Source: Actinomycetales bacterium
GTDB lineage: Bacteria; Actinomycetota; Actinomycetes; S36-B12
Assembly: GCA_016125355.1 (NCBI GenBank)
Contig: WGLX01000003.1
Coordinates: 62,001 to 126,000 of the forward strand
Reading direction: 5' to 3'
Length of the DNA: 64,000 bases
Within the stretch, counting starts at the first letter, position 1. The number at the start of each line of letters is the position of its first letter. Position numbers and translations under genes: made by a program. The notes below the pieces were generated by a model, which saw only the letters and a list, made by a program, of their open reading frames with translations, made no database searches and was not told the DNA's origin. Below, piece by piece: positions 53,211 through 61,550 of the stretch.

Positions 53211-54032
53211 ATGTCGTTCTATGGCGCGCCTGAAGGGCGCCGAGTCACCATGCGCGATCTCGCTGAGACCACTCGACGCGGCGAGAAGTGGCCGATGATC
53301 ACGGCCTACGACGCGCTCACCGCCCGGATGTTCGACGACGCGGGCATTCCCGCGATCCTCGTCGGGGACTCCGCGGCCATGGTCGTCTACGGCCACGACT
53401 CGACGTTGCCCGTGACCGTCGACGAGCTGATCCCCCTCGTGCGGGCCGTCGTGCGCGGCGCCCCCCGGGCGCTCGTGGTGGCGGACCTGCCCTTCGGCTC
53501 CTACCAGGCCTCCCCTGCCCAGGCCCTTGAGACCGCAGCGCGGTTCATGAAGGAGGCGGGTGCACAGGCCGTGAAGCTCGAGGGTGGCGCGCCGATGCTG
53601 CCCCAGGTCGAGACGCTCGCCGGTGCTGGTGTGCCGGTCATCGGCCACCTGGGCCTGACGCCACAGTCGGTGAACCTCCTCGGCGGCTACCGAGTCCAGG
53701 GTCGCGGTGAGGCGGGCGAGATGCTGCTCCGCGATGCCAAGGCCATGGAGGCGGCCGGGGCATGCGCCGTCGTGCTCGAGGTCGTGCCGGCGGAGCTGGC
53801 CGAACGCGTCAGCGAGGTGCTCACCATTCCCACGATCGGCATCGGAGCCGGCGGCGGCACCGACGCGCAGGTCATCGTGTGGCAGGACCTCGTGGGGATG
53901 ACGGCGGGACCGGCTCCGAAGTTCGTCAAGCGGTACGCGGATGTGCGCACTGTCATCGGCGATGCCGTCCACCAGTGGGGTGAGGACGTCCGCAGCGGCG
54001 CCTACCCGGCTGCGGAGCACACGTACTCCTGA
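53211..54032 (+). CDS. panB: 3-methyl-2-oxobutanoate hydroxymethyltransferase
   Basis: PanB makes ketopantoate, the first step of pantothenate (and CoA) synthesis. The 273-residue TIM-barrel protein has MITAYDALTARMFDDAGIPA, VGDSAAMVVYGHDSTLPVT (metal Asp), ADLPFGSYQ, VKLEGGAPM and IGHLGLTPQSVNLLGGYRVQ. GGGAGG lies 8 nt before ATG 53211. No panC or panD is seen nearby. Confidence 0.95.
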   Translation: MSFYGAPEGRRVTMRDLAETTRRGEKWPMITAYDALTARMFDDAGIPAILVGDSAAMVVYGHDSTLPVTVDELIPLVRAVVRGAPRALVVADLPFGSYQASPAQALETAARFMKEAGAQAVKLEGGAPMLPQVETLAGAGVPVIGHLGLTPQSVNLLGGYRVQGRGEAGEMLLRDAKAMEAAGACAVVLEVVPAELAERVSEVLTIPTIGIGAGGGTDAQVIVWQDLVGMTAGPAPKFVKRYADVRTVIGDAVHQWGEDVRSGAYPAAEHTYS

Positions 54033-54067
54033 TTCGTCACCCGTCGTGACGCTGGCACACTTCCGCC

Positions 54068-55372
54068 GTGAGCACTGCGGGAGCTGAGGAGCCACGGCAC
54101 TGGTTCAGTCGAATGCGGCTCGACATCACGCCGCTGCGCACGTCGCGGAACTTCCGCATCGTGTTCGCCAGCGGGCTGATCACCTACCTCGGCTCGATGA
54201 TCACCTACGTCGCCTTGCCGTACCAGGTGTCGCAGCTGACCGGGTCCTTCGTCGCGGTCGGATTGATCGGCCTCGCCGAGCTCGGACCCCTGATCATCTT
54301 CGGCCTCTACGGGGGCACCCTCGCCGATCGTGTGGATCGCCGGCTGATGGTCCTGGCCACCGAGACGACCGCTGCCCTGCTCGTCGGAGTCCTTCTCCTC
54401 AACAGCCTGCTGCCGGACCCGCACGTGTGGCCGCTCTATGTCGTAGCCATGGGACTGGCGGCGGTCGACGGGCTCCAGCGGCCGTCACTCGACGCCATCA
54501 TCCCCCGGGCCGTCAAACACGACGAGTTACCGGCAGCTGCAGCACTTACGGCCCTGCGCTGGCAGCTCGGCATGATCGTAGGTCCGGCGATCGGCGGCCT
54601 CCTCCTCTCGGCCGGCGGCGCACCGGTGGCCTACGGCGTCGACATCGCGACGTTCGCGGCATCGGTGGCCATGCTGCTGGGCCTGACGAGCATCCGCGCG
54701 GAGTCGACCGGCGAGCAGTCCGGTGCGGTTCGGCACATCCTCGACGGCCTGCGATACGCCGTCAGTCGCAAGGACCTGCTCGGCACCTACGCCGTCGACC
54801 TGATCGCGATGACCTTCGCCTTTCCCTATGCCCTCTTCCCCTTCCTGGCCGAGGACCTCGGCGGCGCATGGACGCTCGGGCTGCTCTACTCCGCCGGTGC
54901 TGTCGGGTCACTCGTCGTCACGTTGACCAGCGGATGGACGAGTCGGGTCCACCGGCACGGACGAGCGATCGTGATCGCTGCCGCGCTCTGGGGACTCGGC
55001 ATCGCGTGCGTCGGACTCTCGCAGTCCTTGCCGATCGTGCTCGTATGCCTGGCGTTCGCGGGCGGTGCCGACATGGTGAGCGGCATGTTCCGCGGCGTGA
55101 TGTGGAACCAGACGATCCCGGACGAGGTGCGTGGACGGATGGCCGGCTTCGAGCTGCTCAGCTACTCGATCGGTCCCCTTCTCGGCCAGGTCCGAGCAAG
55201 CACTGCGGCGACGTTGACGTCGTTGCGCACGTCCTTCATCAGCGGTGGCGTGCTGTGCATCGTCGGTGTCGGTGTTGCCGCGGTCACGATGCCGTCCTTG
55301 TGGCGATACGACGACCGCACCAGCGTGCATGCGCAACGCGAGCGCGAGAGGCGAGCCGAACGCGGAGAGTGA
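54068..55372 (+). CDS. MFS exporter (EntS-like)
   Basis: The 434-residue protein has about twelve hydrophobic helices; [16 protein letters not shown] is motif A. The arrangement and the sequences [26 protein letters not shown] and [30 protein letters not shown] (each read in pieces) match the MFS group that includes siderophore exporters such as EntS. The cargo is unknown and no siderophore genes are seen. A CACACT box lies exactly 6 nt before the GTG start. Confidence 0.85.
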   Translation: MSTAGAEEPRHWFSRMRLDITPLRTSRNFRIVFASGLITYLGSMITYVALPYQVSQLTGSFVAVGLIGLAELGPLIIFGLYGGTLADRVDRRLMVLATETTAALLVGVLLLNSLLPDPHVWPLYVVAMGLAAVDGLQRPSLDAIIPRAVKHDELPAAAALTALRWQLGMIVGPAIGGLLLSAGGAPVAYGVDIATFAASVAMLLGLTSIRAESTGEQSGAVRHILDGLRYAVSRKDLLGTYAVDLIAMTFAFPYALFPFLAEDLGGAWTLGLLYSAGAVGSLVVTLTSGWTSRVHRHGRAIVIAAALWGLGIACVGLSQSLPIVLVCLAFAGGADMVSGMFRGVMWNQTIPDEVRGRMAGFELLSYSIGPLLGQVRASTAATLTSLRTSFISGGVLCIVGVGVAAVTMPSLWRYDDRTSVHAQRERERRAERGE

Positions 55373-55518
55373 TGTTCAAAATCCTGTTGGCTACCAAGGG
55401 AATTCGAACGTCCACCGCGATACGTGTCGACAGCTTGACCGAAAGGCGCGCGCACGTTCGTCGCACGAAGGCCAAGAATGCGTTGACAACGGGCACGACA
55501 CGTCATGTCCACGACGTG

Positions 55519-55537
55519 CAAATGACTTTGTCATTTG
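55519..55537. promoter_or_regulatory. Palindrome upstream of the histone-like gene
   Basis: CAAATGAC-TTT-GTCATTTG is a perfect 8-3-8 inverted repeat in an AT-richer stretch (55373-55608) that holds no convincing gene. It is 71 nt before the histone-like start and could be an operator or a leader hairpin. Confidence 0.45.
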
Positions 55538-55608
55538 AGTCACGCTCTGTCACAGTTGGATTCAAGGAACGCTGCACAGAGGCAGAGTTCGTCGACACGG
55601 GAGGCAAC

Positions 55609-55962
55609 GTGGCGGTCGCGAAGAAGGCACCGGCCAAGAAGGCTGCGGCCAAGAAGGCACCAGCTAAGAAGGCACCAGCTAAGAAGGCTGCGGCCAAGAA
55701 GGCACCGGCCAAGAAGGCACCAGCTCGTAAGGCACCGGCCAAGAAGGCACCGGCGCGCAAGGCCCCCGCCAAGAAGGCCGCAGTCAAGAAGGCACCCGCG
55801 CGCAAGGCCCCCGCCAAGAAGGCCGCAGTCAAGAAGGCACCCGCGCGCAAGGCACCCGCCAAGAAGGCACCGGCCAAGAAGGCCGCAGTCAAGAAGGCAC
55901 CCGCGCGCAAGGCACCCGCCAAGAAGGCACCGGCGCGCAAGGCACCCGCGCGCAAGCGCTAG
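55609..55962 (+). CDS. Histone H1-like lysine/alanine-rich DNA-binding protein
   Basis: The 117-residue protein consists almost wholly of tandem [14 protein letters not shown]- and AVKK-type units (Lys, Ala, Pro and Arg only after residue 5), ending in KR. It resembles the H1-like C-terminal tails of actinobacterial nucleoid proteins and should bind DNA or RNA through charge. The GTG at 55609 is chosen because GGGAGG stands 6 nt upstream; the frame stays open back to an ATG at 55373 but the added 79 residues look non-coding. A strong hairpin terminator follows. Confidence 0.8.
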   Translation: MAVAKKAPAKKAAAKKAPAKKAPAKKAAAKKAPAKKAPARKAPAKKAPARKAPAKKAAVKKAPARKAPAKKAAVKKAPARKAPAKKAPAKKAAVKKAPARKAPAKKAPARKAPARKR

Positions 55963-55973
55963 TCGATCTCACG

Positions 55974-56021
55974 CATAACGAAGGTGGCCCGCACCACATG
56001 GTGCGGGCCACCTTCGTTATG
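55974..56021. terminator. Bidirectional hairpin terminator (23-bp perfect stem)
   Basis: CATAACGAAGGTGGCCCGCA... at 55974-55996 and its exact complement at 55999-56021 form a 23-bp stem with a 2-nt loop. It lies between the convergent histone-like gene and the 52-residue gene. Confidence 0.85.
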
Positions 56022-56035
56022 TGACGACGGAGTCG

Positions 56036-56194
56036 TCAGTCCTCGTCGGCGTCGAACGCCGCATTGCGCTCGCGCGCCAGCTCGAGTGCGTTCTCCGCCT
56101 CCGCCTTGGTGTCGTACGGGCCCAGGCGTTCCGCGTTGGCGCAGCCCTCTTCGGGCTCTACGCGCTGGTGGACGAGGCAGTAGTACCAGCTCAT
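56036..56194 (-). CDS. Small conserved protein of unknown function (52 aa)
   Basis: From ATG 56194, the 52-residue protein starts MSWYYCLVHQRVEPEEGC and continues ERLGPYDTKAEAENALELAR before an acidic end. Similar short proteins are common in actinobacteria next to map. Two cysteines are present; no known domain or membrane segment is seen. It is divergent from map, 64 nt apart. Confidence 0.7.
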   Translation of the reverse strand: MSWYYCLVHQRVEPEEGCANAERLGPYDTKAEAENALELARERNAAFDADED

Positions 56195-56258
56195 TACCGC
56201 TCCAATCGTCTGTGGTTCCCCCAACATAGTGCCCGGCACGCGCCAATAGACTCGGGTC

Positions 56259-57149
56259 ATGCCGATGGCCACGCGATCTCCTCTAACCCCTGGCACCGTC
56301 GGCCCGCTGCGGCAGGTTCCCGCGGGCATCGCACGACCGGAGTACGTCGGCAAACCGGCGCCCACGCCATATACAGGACCAGAGCGCAAGGACGCCGACA
56401 CCATTTCGGCGATGCGCATCGCCGGACGTGTTGCCGCCGACGCCTTGATCGAAGTGGGGCGGGCGATCCAGCCCGGTGTGACGACGGACGAGCTCGACCG
56501 CATCGGTCACGAGTTCTTGTGCGACCACGGTGCCTACCCGTCGACGTTGGGCTATCGCGGGTACCCGAAGTCGCTGTGCACCTCCCTCAACGAGGTCATC
56601 TGCCACGGCATCCCCGACTCCACCCGGCTCGAGGACGGCGACATCTGCAACATCGACATCACCGCCTTCATCGGCGGTGTGCACGGCGACACGAACGCCA
56701 CCTTCCTTGTCGGCGATGTCGAGGAGGATGCCCGCCTCCTCGTCGAACGCACGCACGAGGCGATGATGCGCGGCATCAAGGCCGTGGCGCCGGGTCGTCC
56801 GCTCAGCGTGATCGGTCGCGTCATCGAGAGCTATGCCCGTCGCTTCGGCTACGGAGTCGTCCGTGACTTCACCGGGCACGGCATCGGCACGTCGTTCCAC
56901 ACCGGACTGGTGATCCCGCACTACGACGACCCGAGCCTCACCCAGCCGATCGAGACAGGCATGACCTTCACGATCGAGCCGATGATCACCCTGGGCACCT
57001 ACGACTACGAGATCTGGGACGACGACTGGACGGTCGTGACCAAGGACCGCCGGTGGACGGCGCAGTTCGAGCACACGCTGCTGGTGACGGACAGCGGCGC
57101 CGAGATCCTGACCCTGCCGACGCCACCAGCCGAAGGAGCTGCGGCATGA
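56259..57149 (+). CDS. map: Methionine aminopeptidase, type I
   Basis: Map removes the initiator methionine. The 296-residue enzyme has all five metal ligands: Asp in [11 protein letters not shown] and [10 protein letters not shown], His in GHGIGTSFH, Glu in FTIEPMI and Glu in QFEHTLLV. A proline-rich N-terminal extension of about 40 residues ([12 protein letters not shown]) is like that of the mycobacterial MetAP1c, and may dock on ribosomes. TAGACT lies exactly 6 nt before the ATG. The stop overlaps the kinase start by 4 nt. Confidence 0.94.
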   Translation: MPMATRSPLTPGTVGPLRQVPAGIARPEYVGKPAPTPYTGPERKDADTISAMRIAGRVAADALIEVGRAIQPGVTTDELDRIGHEFLCDHGAYPSTLGYRGYPKSLCTSLNEVICHGIPDSTRLEDGDICNIDITAFIGGVHGDTNATFLVGDVEEDARLLVERTHEAMMRGIKAVAPGRPLSVIGRVIESYARRFGYGVVRDFTGHGIGTSFHTGLVIPHYDDPSLTQPIETGMTFTIEPMITLGTYDYEIWDDDWTVVTKDRRWTAQFEHTLLVTDSGAEILTLPTPPAEGAAA

Positions 57150-57928
57150 CCCACCCGACCCACGCCCACACCGACACCAGCTGGCCGCGCGATGTCCTCA
57201 CATTGTCGATCGACATCGGCGGCAGCGGACTGAAGGCATCCATCGTGAGCGCGCAGGGGGTGATGGTCACGGACCGCGTCCGTGTCGACACCCCGTATCC
57301 CTGCCCTCCCGACCTGCTCGTCACTACCGTCGCCGACCTCGTGAAGCCCCTGCTCGACGTGCACCGGGTTTCCGTGGGATTCCCCGGTCTCGTCCGCCAC
57401 GGACATGTCATCGAGGTGCCGTCGTTGTCCCGCCGCGAGTACGGCGGCGATCGCGATGACGAACTGGCGGCGGAATGGCACGGATTCGATCTCGCGCATG
57501 CCCTGGCACAGCGCTTCCAGCGTCCCACGAAGGTCGTCAACGACGCAGACATGCAGGGCTGTGCCGTCGTCACCGGCGAGGGCCTGGAGTTCGTCATCAC
57601 GCTCGGGACCGGAGTCGGTACCGCCCTGTTCAATGACGGCACCCTGCTGCCTCACCTCGAACTCTCCCACGGGCCATTCAAGGACGGCCAGACCTACGAC
57701 ATCGCCCTGGGCAATGCCCAGCGGAAGGAGATCGGCAACCCCCGCTGGATCAAGCGGGTCCGCAAGGCGATCCAGGCGTTCGACGACATGCTGTTCTTCG
57801 ACCGGCTCTACGTGGGTGGGGGCAATGCGAAGCACCTGTCGCCGGAGGATGTCGGGCACAAGGGCGAGATCGTGCCCAACACCTCGGGCATCCTCGGCGG
57901 TGTCCGCGTGTGGGATCTCGAGGCCTAG
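57146..57928 (+). CDS. ppgK: ROK-family kinase, polyphosphate glucokinase-like
   Basis: The 260-residue protein has the phosphate loop [15 protein letters not shown], the catalytic Asp in [14 protein letters not shown], and the second glycine loop [13 protein letters not shown]. This, the length and a C-terminal region with [12 protein letters not shown] match actinobacterial polyphosphate/ATP glucokinases. The ROK zinc motif is absent, as expected for PpgK. It is translationally coupled to map. Confidence 0.8.
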   Translation: MTHPTHAHTDTSWPRDVLTLSIDIGGSGLKASIVSAQGVMVTDRVRVDTPYPCPPDLLVTTVADLVKPLLDVHRVSVGFPGLVRHGHVIEVPSLSRREYGGDRDDELAAEWHGFDLAHALAQRFQRPTKVVNDADMQGCAVVTGEGLEFVITLGTGVGTALFNDGTLLPHLELSHGPFKDGQTYDIALGNAQRKEIGNPRWIKRVRKAIQAFDDMLFFDRLYVGGGNAKHLSPEDVGHKGEIVPNTSGILGGVRVWDLEA

Positions 57929-57972
57929 CCGGAATCGTACGAGTTTCAACTATTTCCGCTATACTCGTCGGC

Positions 57973-58425
57973 ATGACCCGGTGGCTGACGGAGGACGAGC
58001 AGCGCTCTTGGCGTGCCTGGCTCTCCGCGTCGACCCTCCTGTACGACCGACTCAATCGGGAACTGCAGGCACAGCACGGGCTCACGATGGCGGACTACGA
58101 GATCCTCGTCCGCCTGTCGGAGTCTCCGGATCGTCGCATGCGCATGAGCGACCTCGCCGAGGTGACCCTCTCCTCACGCAGCAGGCTCTCCCACCAGATC
58201 GACCGCATGGTCAAGGCCGGTCTCGTCGAGCGCCAGCAGTGCGAGGCGGACCGTCGGGGAGCCTTCGCCGTCCTGACCGAGACCGGCTGGACCACTCTCG
58301 TAGCCGCCGCACCCGACCATGTCGAGGGCGTCCGCACCCACCTGGTCGATCAGCTCTCCGCGCGCGAGTTCGCCGCACTCGGAGCTTCCTGTCGCAAGAT
58401 CGCCGATCCCCTCGAGGAGGAATAG
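57973..58425 (+). CDS. MarR-family transcriptional regulator
   Basis: The 150-residue regulator has the winged helix core: YEILVRLSESPDRRMRMSDL, AEVTLSSRSRLSHQIDRMVKAGLV (read in two parts) and the wing ADRRGAFAVLTETG. The start is ATG 57973 with TATACT 7 nt upstream in a locally AT-rich promoter. No obvious partner gene is adjacent, so the target is unknown. Confidence 0.88.
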   Translation: MTRWLTEDEQRSWRAWLSASTLLYDRLNRELQAQHGLTMADYEILVRLSESPDRRMRMSDLAEVTLSSRSRLSHQIDRMVKAGLVERQQCEADRRGAFAVLTETGWTTLVAAAPDHVEGVRTHLVDQLSAREFAALGASCRKIADPLEEE

Positions 58426-58506
58426 CCGGATACATCCGGTTCGCGCCTCCTCGCGACACGCGTCCGCGTCCGTGGCGCATGTGGCTGGTGGTGCTAGCGT
58501 CCGAGC

Positions 58507-58704
58507 ATGGTGCAGGAGAGCACATCTCCCGTCGGCCGGCCGGCTCAGGCTGCTGCGGACGAGCAGCCACCGACCCCTGACCGATTCACGGACGAGGAGA
58601 TCGACGCGCTCGAGGAGCTCGCGCGGTTCGAGACCGAGCATCGCCGCATCCTCGCGATGCAGTCGCTGTACTACCGCCGCCACGGCGCCCGCGACGTCGG
58701 CTGA
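58507..58704 (+). CDS. Small hypothetical protein (65 aa)
   Basis: A proline-rich N-terminus (MVQESTSPVGRPAQ) is followed by an acidic helix (FTDEEIDALEELARFETEH) and RRILAMQSLYYRRHGARDVG. No domain is recognised. Support for a real gene is the TAGCGT box placed exactly 6 nt before the ATG and the helical, charged composition. Confidence 0.55.
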   Translation: MVQESTSPVGRPAQAAADEQPPTPDRFTDEEIDALEELARFETEHRRILAMQSLYYRRHGARDVG

Positions 58705-58880
58705 CTCCCGGTCGCCTCACCCCAGTTCGTCCCGCACGCTGCGTCACGTCCGCCGGCTTGTCCGGCCACGCACGGTCACCAACGTGGCGTAAATGGACGA
58801 TGAGGACCGTCCTCCCCCACGGCACCCTCGACCTCACCTGCTCGCGACAGCACGCGAGTCGAGGAGAACAGGGAGGGCAC

Positions 58881-59429
58881 ATGAACCGACGCGCCTGGGG
58901 TGCCGCCGTGCTGGCGCTGACCACGGCGGCCGCCACCGCCATCGCCGGAGCCGGACCTGCGAACGCCGGGCAGACCTGGCACCAGTCGACGGTCCGCGCC
59001 GACCCCAACGGGGGCTGCCCCGAAAGCACCGCCGCTGAGCTCGCACAGGGCTGGACTCCGTGGACCCCGTCCTACGAGAGCTGGCCCAACAATGGGCAGG
59101 GCGGCTGGACCTGCACCCGGTACATCAACTGGGCCTACGACCCCCTGCCCGGCAGCCCGTCGCCGGCCACCGTCAACTGCGTGCTTCTCAGCAGCTCCGC
59201 GTCGTGGTACGTGAACTTCGGCGACGGTGTGCTCCTTCGCCAGGGGTCCCCGGTGTGGTCCAACAACGCCTGCAGCGTTCCCGACCCCGAGGTCACGGGT
59301 ACCGGCTTCACCATGGTCATCGCTGGGACCTTCGAAGACGCGGACGGCATGTGCTCAGGACTTCTGGGCGCGAACAACGCTCGCAGCTCCTGGGATGGGG
59401 ACGCCAACCTTTGGCTGTGCAACCTGTGA
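58881..59429 (+). CDS. Secreted six-cysteine protein of unknown function
   Basis: The 182-residue protein has a signal peptide (RRAWGAAVLALTTAAATAIAG, cleaved near ANAG at residue 33) and a mature domain rich in Trp, Ser, Asn and Gly. Six cysteines in the mature part (GGCPES, WTCTR, VNCVL, NACSV, GMCSG, WLCNL) suggest three disulfides. No family is recognised. GGGAGGG lies 4 nt before ATG 58881. The 176 nt upstream contain only a weak CTGCGTCA-type inverted repeat. A GC-rich hairpin follows. Confidence 0.75.
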   Translation: MNRRAWGAAVLALTTAAATAIAGAGPANAGQTWHQSTVRADPNGGCPESTAAELAQGWTPWTPSYESWPNNGQGGWTCTRYINWAYDPLPGSPSPATVNCVLLSSSASWYVNFGDGVLLRQGSPVWSNNACSVPDPEVTGTGFTMVIAGTFEDADGMCSGLLGANNARSSWDGDANLWLCNL

Positions 59430-59443
59430 CCTGGCGGTGACAT

Positions 59444-59491
59444 CCCCCGCCGCCGGCGTCCCCCACGGGGGTGGGGACGCCGGGGGCGGGG
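59444..59491. terminator. GC-rich hairpin between the secreted-protein gene and rnpB
   Basis: CCCCCGCCGCCGGCGTCCCC is complementary, with one extra base, to GGGGACGCCGGGGGCGGGGG, around a short CACGGGGGT loop region. It ends right at the 3' end of rnpB and serves both converging transcripts. Confidence 0.75.
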
Positions 59492-59862
59492 GACGAGCCA
59501 GCCTGTAAGCCGGATTCTGTGACCCGCCGAGGCGGGCCGGTGATCATCCATCTGCGACCACTGTTGCCAGTGGCCTGGTGCGGTCTACCCGCAGGCTTCG
59601 AGCGGGCCGCTCGCCTGCGCAGGCTGGTTGCCCAGCCCTCCTGACCTTGCTCCGGGTGGGGTTTACCGAGCCGCCGCAGTCACCTGCGACGCTGGTGGTC
59701 TCTTACACCACCGTTTCACCCTTACCGCGATTGCTCGCGGCGGTCTGCTTTCTGTGGCACTGTCCCGCGGGTCACCCCGGGTGGGCGTTACCCACCACCC
59801 TGCCCTGTGGAGTCCGGACTTTCCTCGACGCTTTCGCGCCGCGATCACCCGGCTGGCTCGTC
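59492..59862 (-). ncRNA. rnpB: RNase P RNA (type A)
   Basis: On the minus strand the 5' end GACGAGCCAGCC (59862-59851) pairs with the 3' end GGCTGGCTCGTC (59503-59492) as helix P1. The conserved 5' block GAGGAAAGTCCGGACTCC and the 3' block ACAGAATCCGGCTTA, which form P4 and the core, are present. The length of 371 nt is normal. It processes the 5' ends of tRNAs. A -10-like TACGCT at 59875-59870 lies 7 nt upstream of the predicted 5' end, inside the end of the methyltransferase gene. Confidence 0.95.
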
Positions 59863-59867
59863 CGGCG

Positions 59868-60731
59868 TCAGCGTACCTTCTCCGCCACCAGACTGAACAG
59901 CACCGGCAGCGGGTCCGGTTCCCGACCGTCGACGCCTGACCCGATCCGCCAGCGGAACAATCCGTCCTCCTCCTGGGTGAGGAAATCGCCCCGCGGGTCG
60001 AAGGGCGCGTCGACGTGCTCGACGAGTGACACGATGTCGAGCCCTGCGCGGATGGCCGCGGTGACGACCTCACCGATGGACCACGCGTACTGGTCCACGG
60101 TCCAGGGAATGTCGGCCTCCGGATTCGCGTACGAGCCGGTCCCCGAGTAGGTCCGTCGGCCATCGTTCACGTAGGGGAAGTCGATCACCAGGGGCGAGCG
60201 CGTGTCCGGCATGCACAGCAGCGGGTGCAGTTCGACGAGGGCCAGCCGCCCGCCGTCGCGGAGCAGCGCTGCCGCCCCGTCCATCCACGCATCCAGGTCC
60301 GCGATCCAGCCCAGCACGCCGACCGAGGCGTAGACGACATCGAACCGACCGTGGAACTCGGCGAACTCCTCCTCGCGGATCCGCTGACTGTCGGCCTCCA
60401 CGGTCCGCACGGCCAGCTCGCAGCGGCGTGCAAGGTCGTCCAGGCGAGTCAGTGCCGTCGGCGAGAAGTCGAACGCCGTCACATCGGCGCCCATGCGGGC
60501 AAGGGCGATGGTCTCCATGCCGACGTGGGACTGCACGTGGGCCAGCCGCCGGCCGCCCAGCCCATCCGGTGCGGCAAGCGCGACGACATCGAGCTCCGGT
60601 CCGCGCAGCGGTCTCCTGCCCGCCACCACCGCATCGAAGTCGTAGATCGCGTCCGCCCCGGTCCCATGGAACCGGGCGAGATCCTCCCAGTGCGTCCAGT
60701 TGCCCGACGAGGCCATCCCCGAGTCGGCCAT
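59868..60731 (-). CDS. Class I SAM-dependent methyltransferase
   Basis: The 287-residue protein has the Rossmann motif I region LAHVQSHVGMETIALARMGA, motif II VTAFDFSPTALTRLDDLA, and FDVVYASVGVLGWIADLDAW for motif IV. It resembles small-molecule methyltransferases; the substrate is unknown. GGAGGAGGG precedes ATG 60731. Its stop is 5 nt from the rnpB 5' end, so rnpB must use a promoter within this gene. Confidence 0.83.
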   Translation of the reverse strand: MADSGMASSGNWTHWEDLARFHGTGADAIYDFDAVVAGRRPLRGPELDVVALAAPDGLGGRRLAHVQSHVGMETIALARMGADVTAFDFSPTALTRLDDLARRCELAVRTVEADSQRIREEEFAEFHGRFDVVYASVGVLGWIADLDAWMDGAAALLRDGGRLALVELHPLLCMPDTRSPLVIDFPYVNDGRRTYSGTGSYANPEADIPWTVDQYAWSIGEVVTAAIRAGLDIVSLVEHVDAPFDPRGDFLTQEEDGLFRWRIGSGVDGREPDPLPVLFSLVAEKVR

Positions 60732-60757
60732 GTGCCCTCCTCCGCTAGCGTCACCGC

Positions 60758-61534
60758 GTGCTCATCCTGCTCCCCCCCAGTGAGGGGAAGTCCAGCCCGG
60801 TCTGCGGTCCCCGACTCGACCTGACGTCACTGTCCTTCCCGTCGCTCACGCCGTCGCGGCGCACCGCCCTCGGAGCACTCACCAGACTGTGCCGCGCGGA
60901 TGTCGATGAGGCGGCCGCCGTCCTCGGCCTCGGCCCGACCCAGCGCGGCGAGGTGGGCGTGAACGCGCGGCTGCGCCGGGAGCCCTGCGCGCCGGCCATC
61001 GAGGTGTACACCGGCGTGCTGTACGAGGCTCTGGACGCGAGCTCGCTGAGCCCCCGCGCGCGCCTGCGGCTCGATGACAGCGTCGCCATCTCCTCCGCGC
61101 TCTGGGGCCTGGTGCGGACCACGGACCTCATCCCCGCCTACCGGCTCAGCGGATCGGTACGACTCCCGCGGATCGGTGCCCTGTCGACCGTCTGGCGTGA
61201 CCCGATCGGGGCGGTGCTCACGGATGCGGACGGGCTGCTGCTCGACCTCCGCTCATCGGCCTATGCGTCCTTGGGCCCCGTACCGCGCTCGGCGGCGTCA
61301 CGGTCCGCCACCGTCCGCGTCCTGACCGAGCGGGACGGCAGGCGGACGGTCGTCAGCCACAGCAACAAGGCCACGAAGGGCCACATCGTGCGCGCACTGG
61401 TCAAGGCCCGTCGCTCTCCCCAAGACGTCGACGACCTGGCCCACGAGCTCGTACGCGCAGGCTTCCGGGTCGAGATCGCCGCCGGAAAGCCGCGATCCCC
61501 CGTCACGCTGGACGTCATCCTCGCGTCCTCGTGA
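60758..61534 (+). CDS. yaaA: YaaA/DUF328 family peroxide-stress protein
   Basis: The 258-residue protein begins LILLPPSEGKSSP and contains VYTGVLYEAL, RLPRIGALSTVWRDP and the family motif VSHSNKATKGHIVRALV. YaaA-like proteins bind DNA and lower free iron damage during peroxide stress in E. coli; here the role is by family only. TAGCGT lies exactly 6 nt before the GTG start. It is divergent from the methyltransferase. Confidence 0.88.
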   Translation: MLILLPPSEGKSSPVCGPRLDLTSLSFPSLTPSRRTALGALTRLCRADVDEAAAVLGLGPTQRGEVGVNARLRREPCAPAIEVYTGVLYEALDASSLSPRARLRLDDSVAISSALWGLVRTTDLIPAYRLSGSVRLPRIGALSTVWRDPIGAVLTDADGLLLDLRSSAYASLGPVPRSAASRSATVRVLTERDGRRTVVSHSNKATKGHIVRALVKARRSPQDVDDLAHELVRAGFRVEIAAGKPRSPVTLDVILASS

Positions 61535-61550
61535 CGGCGTAGCCAGCCGC

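Noticed and set aside
55373..55608. In-frame N-terminal extension of the histone-like protein from ATG 55373
   Set aside because: The added 79 residues have no homology or repeat character, the DNA is AT-richer, contains a palindrome, and a good ribosome-binding site stands before GTG 55609.
55620..55960. Regular short repeats that look like an array
   Set aside because: The repeats are imperfect, without spacers, and encode the PAKK units of the histone-like protein, so this is not a CRISPR array.
58758..58880. Earlier start at 58758 for the secreted protein
   Set aside because: The added residues are Arg-rich and would bury the signal peptide; GGGAGGG precedes ATG 58881.
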